A stretch of DNA of 64,000 nt from Bryobacteraceae bacterium (GTDB taxonomy: Bacteria; Acidobacteriota; Terriglobia; Bryobacterales; Bryobacteraceae), in the NCBI GenBank assembly GCA_041394945.1, contig JAWKHH010000004.1:930001-994000 (forward strand), read 5' to 3'. Position numbers and translations under genes: made by a program. The notes under the pieces are model-generated. The model was not told where the DNA came from. It worked only from the letters and a program-made list of their open reading frames with translations, and searched no databases. Positions 1-9,764 of the stretch are shown in pieces (the first letter of the stretch is position 1; each line of letters begins with the position of its first letter).

Positions 1-2431
1 TGGTGGGGAAGGTCCCCGTCGATGGCGCTGTCAGCATCGGGATGTTCGGGTAGCGAATCGAATCCGAGAAGTTCGTGTTGCGGGGCTGAGCCACCTGCTG
101 TGTGAGACCCGGTGAGCCGGTCCGGTCGAACTCCACAATCATGTCGTTTCCATACCGGTCATAGAGCATCGCCGCTCCGCCGCGGAGCACGCCGCCCTTG
201 CCGAAAAGAGTGGAGAACAGACCGTCGCCGTTCGGGCTGAAAGCGAATCCGAATCGCGGAGACCAGTTGTTGTTGTCCCGCTGGTACCAACCCGGCTTTC
301 CGTTGGCCGGGCCGTTCAACGCGTAGGTGAGCAGAGCGTTCGGCATGGATGCGCCGGCCACGCCGGCTTCGGACGCCGCCACACGCTCGGCGAAGTACTG
401 ATCGATGCCAACGGTGGTGCCCACCTGAATGCCGTTCTGCTCATACGGAACCGCGAAGCTCGAGTAGCGCAGGCCGTAGTTCAACGTGAGCGACGGACGT
501 ATCCTCCAGGAGTCCTGCAGGTAGAACTCGTACTCATTGGTGGCGAAGTTCCGCGGGACCGGATTGCCCAGCGACACCGCCGAACCGTCAGCGTTGAAGT
601 TGTAGGTTACTGAGTACTGGTTCAGCAGACCAAGGACGTTACCCATCGCGCGGGCGACGTTCGGCGCCTCCGAAACTGCCAGCGAGCCATTGCCGGCGCG
701 GTCCCGGATGAATGCGTTTGTGGCGTCGACAATGTCGGAGCCGAGGCCGCGCAGCGTATTGCGGCTGAACGTATAGCTGGCGAACGAGTTCACGAAGGAA
801 TTGCGCGCGTTCCGCATGAACCGGAAATCCAAGCCGGCATTGATTGTATGCTGCCCCTTGATCCAGGTGGTGTCGTTGACGATGTTGGTCGTCGGCATGT
901 GCCGGATGAATCCGCGGGCCTGGTTGCTGTAGTTCAGCAGATCGCTGAGAGAATCGAAACCGAAGCGGTCGCCCACGGTGCCGGACTGTTCGAGGCCGAG
1001 TCTGGTGAAGCCGAAGCTGAAGACGTTGATCACCGTCGGAGAAACGACAATGGTGTAGCGGGCGGCCAGCCCCTTGCTGTTGTCAAGCAGCTTCGATGCC
1101 GGTGACTGGCCGGGGAACTGAGCGAGAATGCTGTCGCGCGAACGGTCGGAAAGCGTGCCCCGCAGCGACAACGTATGCTTGCCGGCCGAGTCGATGTTGA
1201 AGTCCGTCTTCGCAACGTAGGCCTTGTCGTCGAACCGCAAGGGCGCGTTGAAGACGAAGCCGGAGAAATTGAGCCCCCGGTCCACGCCGCCCGCCGGGTC
1301 GTTACCCGTGGGATAAGCGCTCAGCAGCTTCTTCATGTCGTCCGTGAACCCGATCCCCAGCGGGTCTACCGCACGGATCTCCGAAGGCGTCAGTTGCCCG
1401 ATGGCGCCGTCATTCTGGCGGAAACGGACGATCCCCTGTTTCAGCGTCTCGGTGGGTACCGTGCGGCGCTCGAGTTGGCCGCTCGCGTCGATGCGCTGTT
1501 CGAAGTTGGCGAAGAAGAACGCCCGGTCGCGGATGATCCGCCCGCCGAGCGATGCGCCGAAGATATTGCGGATCAACGGTTCGCGCTTGTTGCCGGCTCG
1601 ATTGTTGAACCAGTTGTTGGCCGAGGTCACCGTGTTCCGGTGGAACTCGTACGCGGAACCGTGAAATTGGTTGCTGCCGCTCTTGGTCACGAGCGCCACT
1701 TGCCCACCGGACGACCGGCCGAAGTTCGCGCCTTGTCCGGCGACGGTGACGCGGAATTCCTGTACCGAATCGATCGGCACAGGCAGCACTGCGTTGAACC
1801 CTTCCTCCCGCGGAATGCCGTTGGCATTGGAACCGTTGCTGGATTGGCCAGAGAGGTTATTGATGCCGGCGTTCTGTCCGTCGTTTACGTCCACACCGTC
1901 GAGCGTGACATTGTTCTGGTCGCGCCGCGCTCCGAGCACTTCGCCCTCTGGAGTGACGCCCGGTTGGATGCTCAGCAGCTTGACGATGTTGCGCGTCTCG
2001 AGCGGCAGTCCGCGGACCTGGTCCTGCGAGAACGGATTGCCGATCGTGGCGTCGACGGTGTTGATCGTGGACGCCGCGCCCGTGACGCTCACCGTTTCGG
2101 TGACGGCGCCAAGCTCGAGCGTGACGTTCAACGTCAGCGGCACATTCACCTGAAGCGTGGCCATATGCTCCGTGACGCGGAAGCCGTCGCGCTCAACCCG
2201 CACCAGATACGGCCCCGGCGCAAGCTGAAGCAGAGCGTAGTTGCCGGCGTCGTCGGCAAGCACCTGGCGGCTGGCATTCGTTTCCCGGTGGGTGGCTGTG
2301 ACGGCCGCCGTTGGTATGATGGCGCCTGTTGAATCTGCCACCGTGCCTCGCAAAGACGTGGTGCCTTGCGCCAAGGCGCTGGCGGCGAAAACGGATAAGG
2401 TTGCGAAAAGTTTGGACAGATTTGCTGACAC
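1..2431 (-). CDS. TonB-dependent receptor-like (Oar-type) outer membrane protein, 3' end outside window
   Basis: About 810 codons are visible; the C-terminal barrel continues beyond base 1. The start is a GTG at 2429-2431 preceded by GCAGGAG. The N-terminus reads as a signal peptide ending near ASALAQ. A carboxypeptidase-regulatory-like beta-sandwich follows at about residues 25-105 (LRGTVADSTGAIIPTAAV is typical), then a plug-like segment at about 125-235 with LDGVDVNDGQNAG and VTKSGSNQFHGSAYE, then strands rich in aromatic and Asn residues. Such Oar/CarboxypepD_reg receptors are very numerous in Acidobacteriota, sit in the outer membrane and are presumed to take up large substrates. No N-terminal TonB box was recognised, and the substrate cannot be inferred. 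Confidence 0.85.
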   Translation of the reverse strand, partial: MSANLSKLFATLSVFAASALAQGTTSLRGTVADSTGAIIPTAAVTATHRETNASRQVLADDAGNYALLQLAPGPYLVRVERDGFRVTEHMATLQVNVPLTLNVTLELGAVTETVSVTGAASTINTVDATIGNPFSQDQVRGLPLETRNIVKLLSIQPGVTPEGEVLGARRDQNNVTLDGVDVNDGQNAGINNLSGQSSNGSNANGIPREEGFNAVLPVPIDSVQEFRVTVAGQGANFGRSSGGQVALVTKSGSNQFHGSAYEFHRNTVTSANNWFNNRAGNKREPLIRNIFGASLGGRIIRDRAFFFANFEQRIDASGQLERRTVPTETLKQGIVRFRQNDGAIGQLTPSEIRAVDPLGIGFTDDMKKLLSAYPTGNDPAGGVDRGLNFSGFVFNAPLRFDDKAYVAKTDFNIDSAGKHTLSLRGTLSDRSRDSILAQFPGQSPASKLLDNSKGLAARYTIVVSPTVINVFSFGFTRLGLEQSGTVGDRFGFDSLSDLLNYSNQARGFIRHMPTTNIVNDTTWIKGQHTINAGLDFRFMRNARNSFVNSFASYTFSRNTLRGLGSDIVDATNAFIRDRAGNGSLAVSEAPNVARAMGNVLGLLNQYSVTYNFNADGSAVSLGNPVPRNFATNEYEFYLQDSWRIRPSLTLNYGLRYSSFAVPYEQNGIQVGTTVGIDQYFAERVAASEAGVAGASMPNALLTYALNGPANGKPGWYQRDNNNWSPRFGFAFSPNGDGLFSTLFGKGGVLRGGAAMLYDRYGNDMIVEFDRTGSPGLTQQVAQPRNTNFSDSIRYPNIPMLTAPSTGTFPT

Positions 2432-2546
2432 GGAGTCGTTTCTCCTGCTTTGGGATGAACGCTCTGGTCGGGGAGCGAAGGCAGGGCACTCATCGGTGAG
2501 TCTCCAGGCAAAGGGAGTGGTGCCCCAACGGACGGGTTATGAAGAG

Positions 2547-2576
2547 AGGATACCTGAATCCCTGGCGAAGGGACAA
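2547..2576 (-). promoter_or_regulatory. candidate sigma70-like promoter for the receptor gene
   Basis: On the minus strand TTGTCC (2571-2576) and TATCCT (2547-2552) are separated by 18 bases and lie about 115 bases upstream of the GTG start. This is the best -35/-10 pair seen in the 234-base gap 2432-2665, which otherwise shows no gene or clear terminator. Confidence 0.3.
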
Positions 2577-2665
2577 GCAAAAACAGGCCTGAAATCGATA
2601 GGAACCTTCTATGGGCCAGCAAAGCTTTACTTCTACTGACGCCCCGGCTCGCCAAGTAAGCTTAG

Positions 2666-4444
2666 CTACTGCGTTCCGGATAGGCTCGCGCGATATCCGC
2701 GCCAGCCGCCGAAACGCGTGATCTCGGTAGATCCGGCAACGGCGTACGGCTCGCAAATGAAGCACTTCACGGCCGTGCCGTCTTCGAGAACCGCCGTTCC
2801 GATGCCCAGCGGCGCAGGCACTCCGGCTACGAAGCTCCCGAAGCGGTCATCCGGCACCGCCCACACCTCCACTTCGATACCCGGTCCCTGGAATCCCGGT
2901 TCGTGGACCAGGCCCGGCTTCGGCGGTGTGGTGTCGCGCAGATGGTAGAAGCGGTAGCTGGGCGCGGTGCGGGCTGTCCGCAGCAGCCGCGCCCCGCGCG
3001 ATGTCAACTCATGATTCAGCGGCTGCCCGGCCAGGTGCGCGCCCAACACCCCAACCGGAGTGGAGCCCGGCGGCGCGGGGTAGGGAAGCGGTTCCGAGAG
3101 CATCCGTGCGGCGGCGTCGAGCAGGCCGGCATCGGAGTGCGCCTGCCCGATGAGCGTGACGCCGAACGGCGTCCGGTTGCTGTGAAAGCCCGCCGGCACG
3201 GCCACGGCGGCAAGGTCCATCAGGTTCACGAAGTTCGTGTAGTGGCCAAGATTGGCGTTCAGCCGCACGGGATCTGCCTCCACGGCCTCGATCGTATAGG
3301 TTGTGCCGGTGGTTGGAAGCAGCAGCACGTCCATGCGCCGCCACGCCTCGCCCGCCGCGCGCTTCAGTTCTTCCAGCCGGTACAGCGCGCGATAAGCATC
3401 GGCCGCCGAGTACTTGGCGGCGCCGCGGATGATTTCCGCGACCACCGGATGAACCGCGGCAGGGTTTGCCTCGACAAATGCTCCCACGGCCGCGAACCGT
3501 TCGGCCACCCAGGGCCCTGAGTAGAGTAACTCAGCAGCCTCGCGAAACGGGCTCCAGTCCACCTCCACTGGCTCACCGCCCGCCGATCGCAGGCGCCCGG
3601 CCGCGGCGTCGAACAGGTGTGCGGCTTCGCTATCGCCGAAGAACTCCAACTGCGTCTGAGGCGGCACGCCGAAGCGGAACGCGGCGGTCGCCCAGGGAGC
3701 CGCGTCGCCGCCGGCGCCAGGCATCCGTGAGAACGCATCGCCTGCATCGAACACGGCCGCAACGCGCGCCACCGCCGCCGCGTCGCCGGTGGTGGCGGCT
3801 AGGATCGAGACGCAATCGAGCGAGCGGCAAGCCGGCACTACACCGGACATGCTCAACGCGCCTCGGGAAGGTTTGAGTCCCACGAGGTTGTTGAACGCCG
3901 CCGGCACGCGGCCGGAGCCGGCCGTGTCGGTGCCAAGCGCGAAGCAGGCGAGTCCCGACGCCACGGCGACGGCGGACCCGGAACTCGATCCGCCCGAAAT
4001 GTAGTTCGCGTCGAACACGCTGGAGCAGGCGCCATAAGGAGAACGAACGCCAACCAGTCCCGTGGCGAACTGGTCGAGGTTCGTCTTGCCGATAACGATC
4101 GCACCCGCCTTCTCGAGCTGCTCCACCACGAACGCGGAGCGCTCCGGGCGATACGCGAACGCAGGACAGCCGGCCGTCGTTTCGAGGCCCGCCACGTCGA
4201 TGTTGTCCTTCACCGCGAACGGGATTCCGTACAGCGGAAGATTCGCCGCCTGCGGATTCGCTTCCAGGCTCGCCGCCTTCTTCTCGAGCTCCACCCGCGA
4301 AAATGTCGAGATCCAGACCGGCCGTTCTCCCTCTTCGGCGATGCGCTTCGCGATTTCGCCCACAACCTTCGTTGGCCTGCGCGCGCCGGACCGGTAATCG
4401 GCGGCCAGGTTTGCGATCGGCAACGGACGGAAGCCTCCCGTCAT
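2666..4444 (-). CDS. atzF: allophanate hydrolase (amidase signature family)
   Basis: 592 residues. It hydrolyses allophanate to ammonia and CO2, the last step of ATP-dependent urea or guanidine breakdown. The amidase-signature triad is visible as Lys79 (AVKDN), cis-Ser153 (GGSSSGSA) and nucleophile Ser177 (GTDTAGSGR), with the usual 24-residue spacing between the serines. The last ~120 residues resemble the AtzF C-terminal domain. The ATG at 4442-4444 overlaps the stop of the carboxylase gene (ATGA), which argues for translational coupling; a longer frame starting at 4513 would lie inside the upstream gene and is rejected. Length suits full two-domain allophanate hydrolases (about 600 residues). 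In fungi this activity is fused to urea carboxylase; here it is a separate gene. Confidence 0.93.
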   Translation of the reverse strand: MTGGFRPLPIANLAADYRSGARRPTKVVGEIAKRIAEEGERPVWISTFSRVELEKKAASLEANPQAANLPLYGIPFAVKDNIDVAGLETTAGCPAFAYRPERSAFVVEQLEKAGAIVIGKTNLDQFATGLVGVRSPYGACSSVFDANYISGGSSSGSAVAVASGLACFALGTDTAGSGRVPAAFNNLVGLKPSRGALSMSGVVPACRSLDCVSILAATTGDAAAVARVAAVFDAGDAFSRMPGAGGDAAPWATAAFRFGVPPQTQLEFFGDSEAAHLFDAAAGRLRSAGGEPVEVDWSPFREAAELLYSGPWVAERFAAVGAFVEANPAAVHPVVAEIIRGAAKYSAADAYRALYRLEELKRAAGEAWRRMDVLLLPTTGTTYTIEAVEADPVRLNANLGHYTNFVNLMDLAAVAVPAGFHSNRTPFGVTLIGQAHSDAGLLDAAARMLSEPLPYPAPPGSTPVGVLGAHLAGQPLNHELTSRGARLLRTARTAPSYRFYHLRDTTPPKPGLVHEPGFQGPGIEVEVWAVPDDRFGSFVAGVPAPLGIGTAVLEDGTAVKCFICEPYAVAGSTEITRFGGWRGYRASLSGTQ

Positions 4445-7400
4445 GCCGCCTCCAGATCCGGTTTGAATACCACCAGGCTTTGGCCGGCCGCCACCATTCC
4501 GCCCTTTGAACATCGCAGCGCTTCGACCACGCCGGCCTGCGGCGCCACCACGGCAACCTCCATCTTCATCGCTTCAAGCACCACGAGCTTCTGCCCCGGC
4601 TCCACGTGCTGTCCCGGTTCCACCGAGATCTGCCACACGTTCGCCGTAATTGGCGACCGCACCGATGCGCATCCATCCGGTGGCGCGTCGTCATCGCCGC
4701 TCGCCGGGGCAGTCAGTGGTTCGTCGACGTAGGCGGCCTGTCCCGCCGCCGCCCAACGTTCCCGTTCCTGGTCGAAGGCCTCCTGTTGACGCCGCTTGAA
4801 CACGCCCGCCTCCGCGCAAATCGGCGAGAGAAAGCGCCGGTAATCGCCCAGGCGGAACGTCCCTTCCTCGGTGCGAAGCGCGAACCTTCCGTGCGGAAAA
4901 GCGTCGCGCAGTTCCAGCAGTTCCGCCGCCGTCACCGGGTAGAACCGAATCTGGTCGAAGAACCGCAGCAGCCACGGCTTGCCGTGCGGGAAGTCCGCGG
5001 TAGCCCGGTGCGTGTTCCACATCTGGATGGTGCGGCCGATGAACTGGTAGCCGCCGGGCCCCTCCATGCCGTAAACGCACAAATAGGCGCCGCCGATTCC
5101 CACCGAGTTCTCCGCTGTCCACGTCCGCGCGGGATTGTATTTCGTCGTAACGAGGCGATGCCGTGGATCCACCGGCGTCGCCACCGGCGCGCCCAAGTAC
5201 ACGTCGCCGAGTCCAAGCACCAGGTAGTTCGCGTCATACACGATCCGCCGCACGTCGTCTTCGGAACCAAGACCATTGATCCGCCGGATGAACTCGATGT
5301 TGCTTGGGCACCATGGAGCGTCCGGGCGAACCGACTGCGTGTACTTCTCGATCGCGAGGCGCGTCGCCGGGTCGTCCCACGAGAGCGGCAGGTGCACAGT
5401 CCGCGATGGCGCTTCGATGGCATCGGGATCCTGCCCCCCTTCCAGGGCATTCTCCACTAATTCGAGCAGTTCTTCACGCCTCACCCGCCGGGCGTCGAAA
5501 TGGATCTGCAGGGATCGGATGCCCGGCGTGATATCCAGGATGCCGCGGCGGCCGAGATTACGGAGACTCTGCTCGAGGGCGTGTACCCGAAATCGGAGAG
5601 CCAGGTCCAGCTCAAGGGGGCCGAACTCGATGAGCAGATTGCGATCTCCCGCCTGCCGGGTCACGACATCGCCCGCGATCCGCACAACCGGCGCTTCCGG
5701 TTTGTGATCGATTGGCAGCGAGGGCAAGGAATCGCGAGTGCCGGCGATAACCTCATCGACCGCCCGATCCATAGCCTCCGCTTCCCGGATCGTGATGAGC
5801 CGGAACCGTACCTCGTCGCCCGGCTTCAATTGCCCAAGCTTCCAGAGTTCGGCATGGGCAATGGTGCACGGGCAGACAAATCCGCCCAGACTCGGTCCGT
5901 CCGGTCCAAGAAGCACCGGCATGTCGCCGGTGAAGTCCATCGCGCCGATGGCGTAGGCGTTGTCGTGAATGTTGGATGGGTGTAGGCCGGCCTCGCCCCC
6001 GTCGGAACGCGCCCATCGCGGCTTGGGACCGATCAGCCGAACGCCCGTGCGGTCCGAGTTGTAGTGGACTTTCCACGACGTCGAGAAGATCATCCGGATA
6101 TCGTCGGGCGTGAAGAAATCGGGTTCGCCATGAGGACCGTACAGGACGCCGATTTCCCACGCGCTCGAGTATTTCGGCTCGGCGGCGGCGGGCGGACTCC
6201 ACGGGCGCCCGGCGTCTGTTCCCCATCGCAGAACGTCGCCGGTACGCAGCGTCCGTCCGGCATGCCCACCGAACTTTCCGAGAATGAACGTGGACCGGCT
6301 GCCGAGGTAGCAGGGAACGTCGATGCCACCGGCGATCGCCAGGTAACTCCGCGCTCCCGATGCCGCCGCGCCCATGTGCAGCGTCTGCCCGGCCTTCACC
6401 TCCACCGGCCGCCATCGCGGTACGCTGTTGCCGTCGAGCGTGGCGCCCATGTCCGCGCCGCCGATGGCGATCGTGGTGTCCGCATGGAATCGTAGCGCTG
6501 GACCGGTCATCGCGCACTCGATCGCAGCCGCGCCTTCGTCATTCCCTGCGATGCGGTTTACGAGCCGGAACGCAAGGTGATCCATCGGACCCGATGGCGG
6601 GACTCCGACGTGCCAGTAACCGAGGCGTCCCGGAAAATCCTGCACTGTAGTCTGGGTTCCGGCCTCGATCACTTCAGCCGCGCTGAGCCGGTAGGGAAAG
6701 TCCTTCAGGTACGCCGTCGTCATGCCGCCGGCGCGAAACCGGTCGTCGCTGACGATCTGGCGCAGATACGGCAGATTCGTTTCGATTCCGTCCAGGCGGC
6801 ACGCCTCGAGCGCTTCGGAAAGTTTCGCCACCGCCGCTTCCCGATCCTCTGCCCGCACGATCACCTTGGCCAGCATCGGATCGTAGTAGGGCGTAACCTC
6901 GGCGCCGCTGCCCACCCAACTCTCCCACCGCACGCCGTCCGGATACTCCACACGATGAAGCGTCCCGCTGCTCGGCCGAAAGTCCTTCGCCGGATCCTCT
7001 GCGTAAAGACGAACCTGGATCGACGCCCCGCTGGCCTTGGTGCTCAGTAGTTCGAGCGGCGGCAGTTCTCCGGCCGCGAGCTTCACCATCCACTCCACCA
7101 GATCGATCCCGGTTACTTCCTCGGTCACTCCGTGCTCCACCTGCAAGCGCGTATTCACTTCCAGAAAGTAGAACTCACCCGTCGTCTGATCCAGGATGAA
7201 CTCCACCGTTCCCGCCGAACGGTACCTCACCGACTGCGCCAGCCGGACCGCGGCATCCACCAGGGCACGTCGCGACAATTCACTGAGCCCCGGAGCCGGC
7301 GTCTCTTCGATCACCTTCTGATTCCGCCGCTGCGCCGAGCAATCCCGCTCCCCGAGCGCCACCACGCTCCCGCGGCCGGAGCCGAAAATCTGTACCTCGA

Positions 7401-8022
7401 TGTGCCGCGCCCGTTCCACGTACCGCTCGAGATAGGCGCCCGGTTGGCCGAAATTCGAAGCCCCCAGTCGCTCCACCGCGGCAAGTCCGTCCTCGAGTTC
7501 TGCCGCGGAACGGCACACGCGCATGCCGATGCCGCCGCCGCCGGCCGTGCTCTTCAGGATTACCGGATAGCCGATGCGGTCGGCTTCCCACCGCGCATGC
7601 CGCGCATTCTCGAGGAGGCCGGAACCGGGCAACAGCGCCAGGTCTTCCTCGCGCGCCAATTTGCGGGCCGTGTGTTTCAATCCGAACGCGCGGATCTGAT
7701 CCGGCTCCGGCCCCACGAACTCGAGCCCTTGGTGAGCGCAGGCCTCGGCGAAGTCGGCGTTCTCACTGAGAAAGCCATAGCCGGGATGGACTGCCTCCAC
7801 GCCCAGACTGCGCGCGGCTTCGAGGATCCGTTCAGCATTCAAATAGCTCTCCGCCGCCGGCGGCGGGCCTACGCAGACCGCCTCGTCGGCCTGCGGAACA
7901 TGCGCCGCATGACGGTCCGCCTCGGAATAGATCGCCACCGAACCCACGCCCATCCGCCGTAGTGTCCGGATGATTCGGCAGGCGATCGCGCCGCGATTAG
8001 CCACCAGGACCTTCCGGAACAT
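4441..8022 (-). CDS. biotin-dependent urea/guanidine carboxylase
   Basis: 1193 residues. Domain order: biotin carboxylase (about 1-445, starting MFRKVLVANRGAIACRI), then carboxyltransferase halves of the KipA-like (AHS2) and KipI-like (AHS1) types, then a C-terminal biotinyl domain with EAMKME and biotinyl-Lys1153. This is the complete urea-carboxylase arrangement without the fused allophanate hydrolase. The start at 8022 gives the canonical N-terminus and lies 2 bases after the stop of the upstream DUF1989 gene. Enzymes of this family adjacent to DUF1989 pairs have been shown in other bacteria to carboxylate guanidine rather than urea, so guanidine is the more likely substrate. Expected to be cytoplasmic and to need a biotin ligase encoded elsewhere. 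Confidence 0.92.
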   Translation of the reverse strand: MFRKVLVANRGAIACRIIRTLRRMGVGSVAIYSEADRHAAHVPQADEAVCVGPPPAAESYLNAERILEAARSLGVEAVHPGYGFLSENADFAEACAHQGLEFVGPEPDQIRAFGLKHTARKLAREEDLALLPGSGLLENARHARWEADRIGYPVILKSTAGGGGIGMRVCRSAAELEDGLAAVERLGASNFGQPGAYLERYVERARHIEVQIFGSGRGSVVALGERDCSAQRRNQKVIEETPAPGLSELSRRALVDAAVRLAQSVRYRSAGTVEFILDQTTGEFYFLEVNTRLQVEHGVTEEVTGIDLVEWMVKLAAGELPPLELLSTKASGASIQVRLYAEDPAKDFRPSSGTLHRVEYPDGVRWESWVGSGAEVTPYYDPMLAKVIVRAEDREAAVAKLSEALEACRLDGIETNLPYLRQIVSDDRFRAGGMTTAYLKDFPYRLSAAEVIEAGTQTTVQDFPGRLGYWHVGVPPSGPMDHLAFRLVNRIAGNDEGAAAIECAMTGPALRFHADTTIAIGGADMGATLDGNSVPRWRPVEVKAGQTLHMGAAASGARSYLAIAGGIDVPCYLGSRSTFILGKFGGHAGRTLRTGDVLRWGTDAGRPWSPPAAAEPKYSSAWEIGVLYGPHGEPDFFTPDDIRMIFSTSWKVHYNSDRTGVRLIGPKPRWARSDGGEAGLHPSNIHDNAYAIGAMDFTGDMPVLLGPDGPSLGGFVCPCTIAHAELWKLGQLKPGDEVRFRLITIREAEAMDRAVDEVIAGTRDSLPSLPIDHKPEAPVVRIAGDVVTRQAGDRNLLIEFGPLELDLALRFRVHALEQSLRNLGRRGILDITPGIRSLQIHFDARRVRREELLELVENALEGGQDPDAIEAPSRTVHLPLSWDDPATRLAIEKYTQSVRPDAPWCPSNIEFIRRINGLGSEDDVRRIVYDANYLVLGLGDVYLGAPVATPVDPRHRLVTTKYNPARTWTAENSVGIGGAYLCVYGMEGPGGYQFIGRTIQMWNTHRATADFPHGKPWLLRFFDQIRFYPVTAAELLELRDAFPHGRFALRTEEGTFRLGDYRRFLSPICAEAGVFKRRQQEAFDQERERWAAAGQAAYVDEPLTAPASGDDDAPPDGCASVRSPITANVWQISVEPGQHVEPGQKLVVLEAMKMEVAVVAPQAGVVEALRCSKGGMVAAGQSLVVFKPDLEAA

Positions 8023-8024
8023 AC

Positions 8025-8681
8025 TCACTCCGCTGGCTCCCAGATCAGCACCTGGATCGGCGTCGGGTTGTAAGCGTTGCAGGGATTGTTCAACTGCGGG
8101 CAATTGCTGATCACCGCCACCACGTCCATCTCCGCCCTCATCTCCACGTACTTGCCTGGCCCAGAAACGCCGTCGTCGAACTTCAAGCCGCCCTCCGGCG
8201 TTACTGGAACGTTCATGAAGAAGTTGATGTTGTGTGCGATGTCTCGCTTGCCCAACCGCCGATCGAAGCCGAGCACTGCTTTCACGAAGCTCTGCCGGCA
8301 CGCGTGCATGAATCGCTTCTCGATTGCATAACGAACCATGTTGCTTTCCATTGCACACGCGCCGCCGAGTGTGTCATGCCGCCCACACGTATCGGCGGTG
8401 ATGGTCAGCAGCGCGTTGCCGAACGTGGAAATGAGCTTGGTGCCGGTAGTGAGATAGATGTTGGCCTGTCCGCGTATGGTGTCTGTGGCCGAGTAGCGGT
8501 CCATGTAGTCGGCGGCGTTGTAGAAGAGTGTGTCGGCGGCCTGATTTCCTTCCACGTCGACAATCCGGAAGCGCTGGCCTTTACGGATCTCGTGGATCCA
8601 CGGCTCGCCCGCCGGCACCATCGCGCTGTAGCACGCCTCGGCAGGGTCCAGGTCGCTCTCCGCCAGGTTCCTGCCGCTCAT
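8025..8681 (-). CDS. DUF1989 urea-carboxylase-associated protein 2 / carboxyguanidine deiminase subunit
   Basis: 218 residues. DUF1989 proteins annotated as urea amidolyase-associated proteins have been shown elsewhere to form the heteromeric carboxyguanidine deiminase (CgdAB), which converts carboxyguanidine to allophanate. The segment TADTCGRHD with Cys98, His102 and a following Cys109 looks like the family's metal-binding region. NINFFMNVPV and the late NCPQ motif are also typical. The ATG at 8679-8681 overlaps the preceding stop (ATGA) and the gene ends 2 bases before the carboxylase, so all four catabolic genes appear to form one transcription unit. The specific subunit (A or B) is not decided here. 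Confidence 0.85.
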   Translation of the reverse strand: MSGRNLAESDLDPAEACYSAMVPAGEPWIHEIRKGQRFRIVDVEGNQAADTLFYNAADYMDRYSATDTIRGQANIYLTTGTKLISTFGNALLTITADTCGRHDTLGGACAMESNMVRYAIEKRFMHACRQSFVKAVLGFDRRLGKRDIAHNINFFMNVPVTPEGGLKFDDGVSGPGKYVEMRAEMDVVAVISNCPQLNNPCNAYNPTPIQVLIWEPAE

Positions 8682-9394
8682 AGGAAATACCTTTCTGTGA
8701 GCGTGAAGCCGCGCTGATTCTCCGGACGCGAGATCCGGCACGGATCGTCCGGCCCCGGCGCGGGCGTCCGGCGCACCTCCAGCCGAACCGGCTTGGGAGC
8801 CCAATCGGGACGTGGATCCATCGGGTGCGGGCAAGTGTTCAGCACAACGAGCACGTTCATCTCCGCGCGAATCTCAACGAAGCTCCCGGATGGTGAGTTC
8901 CCCTCAACGAAGCGCATGCCGCCGTCATCGCCCACCACCACCCTGCTGAAGAAATTGATCGGCGCCACCAAGTCCCGCGCGTCGAGCCCGTACTTGGCGA
9001 GTTCGATCAGAAACAAATCGAAAGCGCTCTTCACGCAATCGTTTCGCAACTCCTGGTAGCTGCCGCCGCCATACTTCTCCCGCGCCGCCGCGGCGTTGCC
9101 GCACCCGCCAATCGGGTCGTGCCAGCCCACGCTATCGGCGGTGATCGAGCACAGCACGCGGCCCATGTCGGAGTACAGGGCGCAGCCGGCGGTCAGGCGC
9201 GCGATGTGCTGCGCCTTGAGCGTGTCCGGCATATTGTAGCGTTCCGCCGGACAGTCGGCGTTGTGGAGCATGACGCCCGCGTTCGCGCCCCCTTCGATAT
9301 CGATCAGGCGTAGCGCCGTCCCACGCTTCAACACGTGTGACCAGGGCGCGCCTCCCGCGACGGGCTCTTCGAATAGGATTTGTTCCACCTTCAC
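8678..9394 (-). CDS. DUF1989 urea-carboxylase-associated protein 1 / carboxyguanidine deiminase subunit
   Basis: About 238 residues, paralogous to the next gene. TADSVGWHDPIGGC (residues 85-98) aligns with the TADTCGRHD stretch of its partner, and PINFFSRV and NTCPHP are shared landmarks. First gene of the catabolic operon. The start is uncertain: the GTG at 9394 follows AGAAAGAAGGCC and gives MKVEQILFEEP; alternatives are a GTG at 9388 and an ATG at 9418, the latter adding eight residues after a weak AGG. Each subunit has a differently decorated Cys/His motif, consistent with an obligate heteromer (inference). Confidence 0.83.
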   Translation of the reverse strand: MKVEQILFEEPVAGGAPWSHVLKRGTALRLIDIEGGANAGVMLHNADCPAERYNMPDTLKAQHIARLTAGCALYSDMGRVLCSITADSVGWHDPIGGCGNAAAAREKYGGGSYQELRNDCVKSAFDLFLIELAKYGLDARDLVAPINFFSRVVVGDDGGMRFVEGNSPSGSFVEIRAEMNVLVVLNTCPHPMDPRPDWAPKPVRLEVRRTPAPGPDDPCRISRPENQRGFTLTERYFL

Positions 9395-9764
9395 GGCCTT
9401 CTTTCTGGAGACACACATCCTAGGCGGACGCCTCGGCGTCTCCCGGCTGGCGGTAGTTGCTCGTGGGGAACTAGCGGTGCGGCGGACCGCAGCAAACGTC
9501 CATCCGGGACAGGCGAAGGAACACGGCAAGGGAAATCAGGGCTCGCGTGCGTCCGGCCGGAAAGGTCATATCGACAATATCGCAGAAGGCGGGCGCCGGT
9601 TCAATCAGATTCCACTTCACTCGTCACAAAAACATTTGATGAGGTGCATAACAAATTCCGAACCCGCCGGGCGGCCCGCCGACGTTAGACTGTTCGCAGG
9701 GCCCGGTATTGCCTTGTCGCTCCGAGTCGGCGAGCGGACAATCCACAAATTCAGAGGCAAGCCA
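9395..9764. other. 370-base divergent control region of the guanidine/urea cluster
   Basis: The region separates the catabolic operon (minus) from the transporter (plus). It contains short hairpins, including TGCGG-TCCG-CCGCA on the minus strand near 9478-9491 and GACGC-CGAG-GCGTC near 9428-9441. There is a direct repeat ATATCG (9569-9583) and a more AT-rich stretch (9601-9660) where promoters in both directions are likely. Minus-strand pieces CTAG-TTCC and CCGGGAGA recall parts of the guanidine-I (ykkC) riboswitch, but the central GGTCCGAGAG and GGGA-AAAAG-CCC elements were not found, so no riboswitch is called. Confidence 0.4.

Noticed and set aside
1175..2332. 385-codon open frame on the plus strand opposite the outer-membrane receptor
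   Set aside because: It is antisense to a gene with clear domain motifs, has low-complexity Arg/Val-rich composition, and no recognisable family.
9411..9540. Guanidine-I (ykkC) riboswitch on the minus strand before the DUF1989 genes
   Set aside because: CTAG-TTCC and CCGGGAGA pieces occur, but the GGTCCGAGAG and GGGA-AAAAG-CCC elements are missing. A covariance-model search with the ykkC/guanidine families over 9395-9764 on both strands would decide: a significant hit supports, none refutes.
9690..9720. Sigma54-type -24/-12 promoter upstream of the symporter
   Set aside because: GG and GC doublets near 9698-9712 do not fit the TGGCAC-N5-TTGC spacing well.
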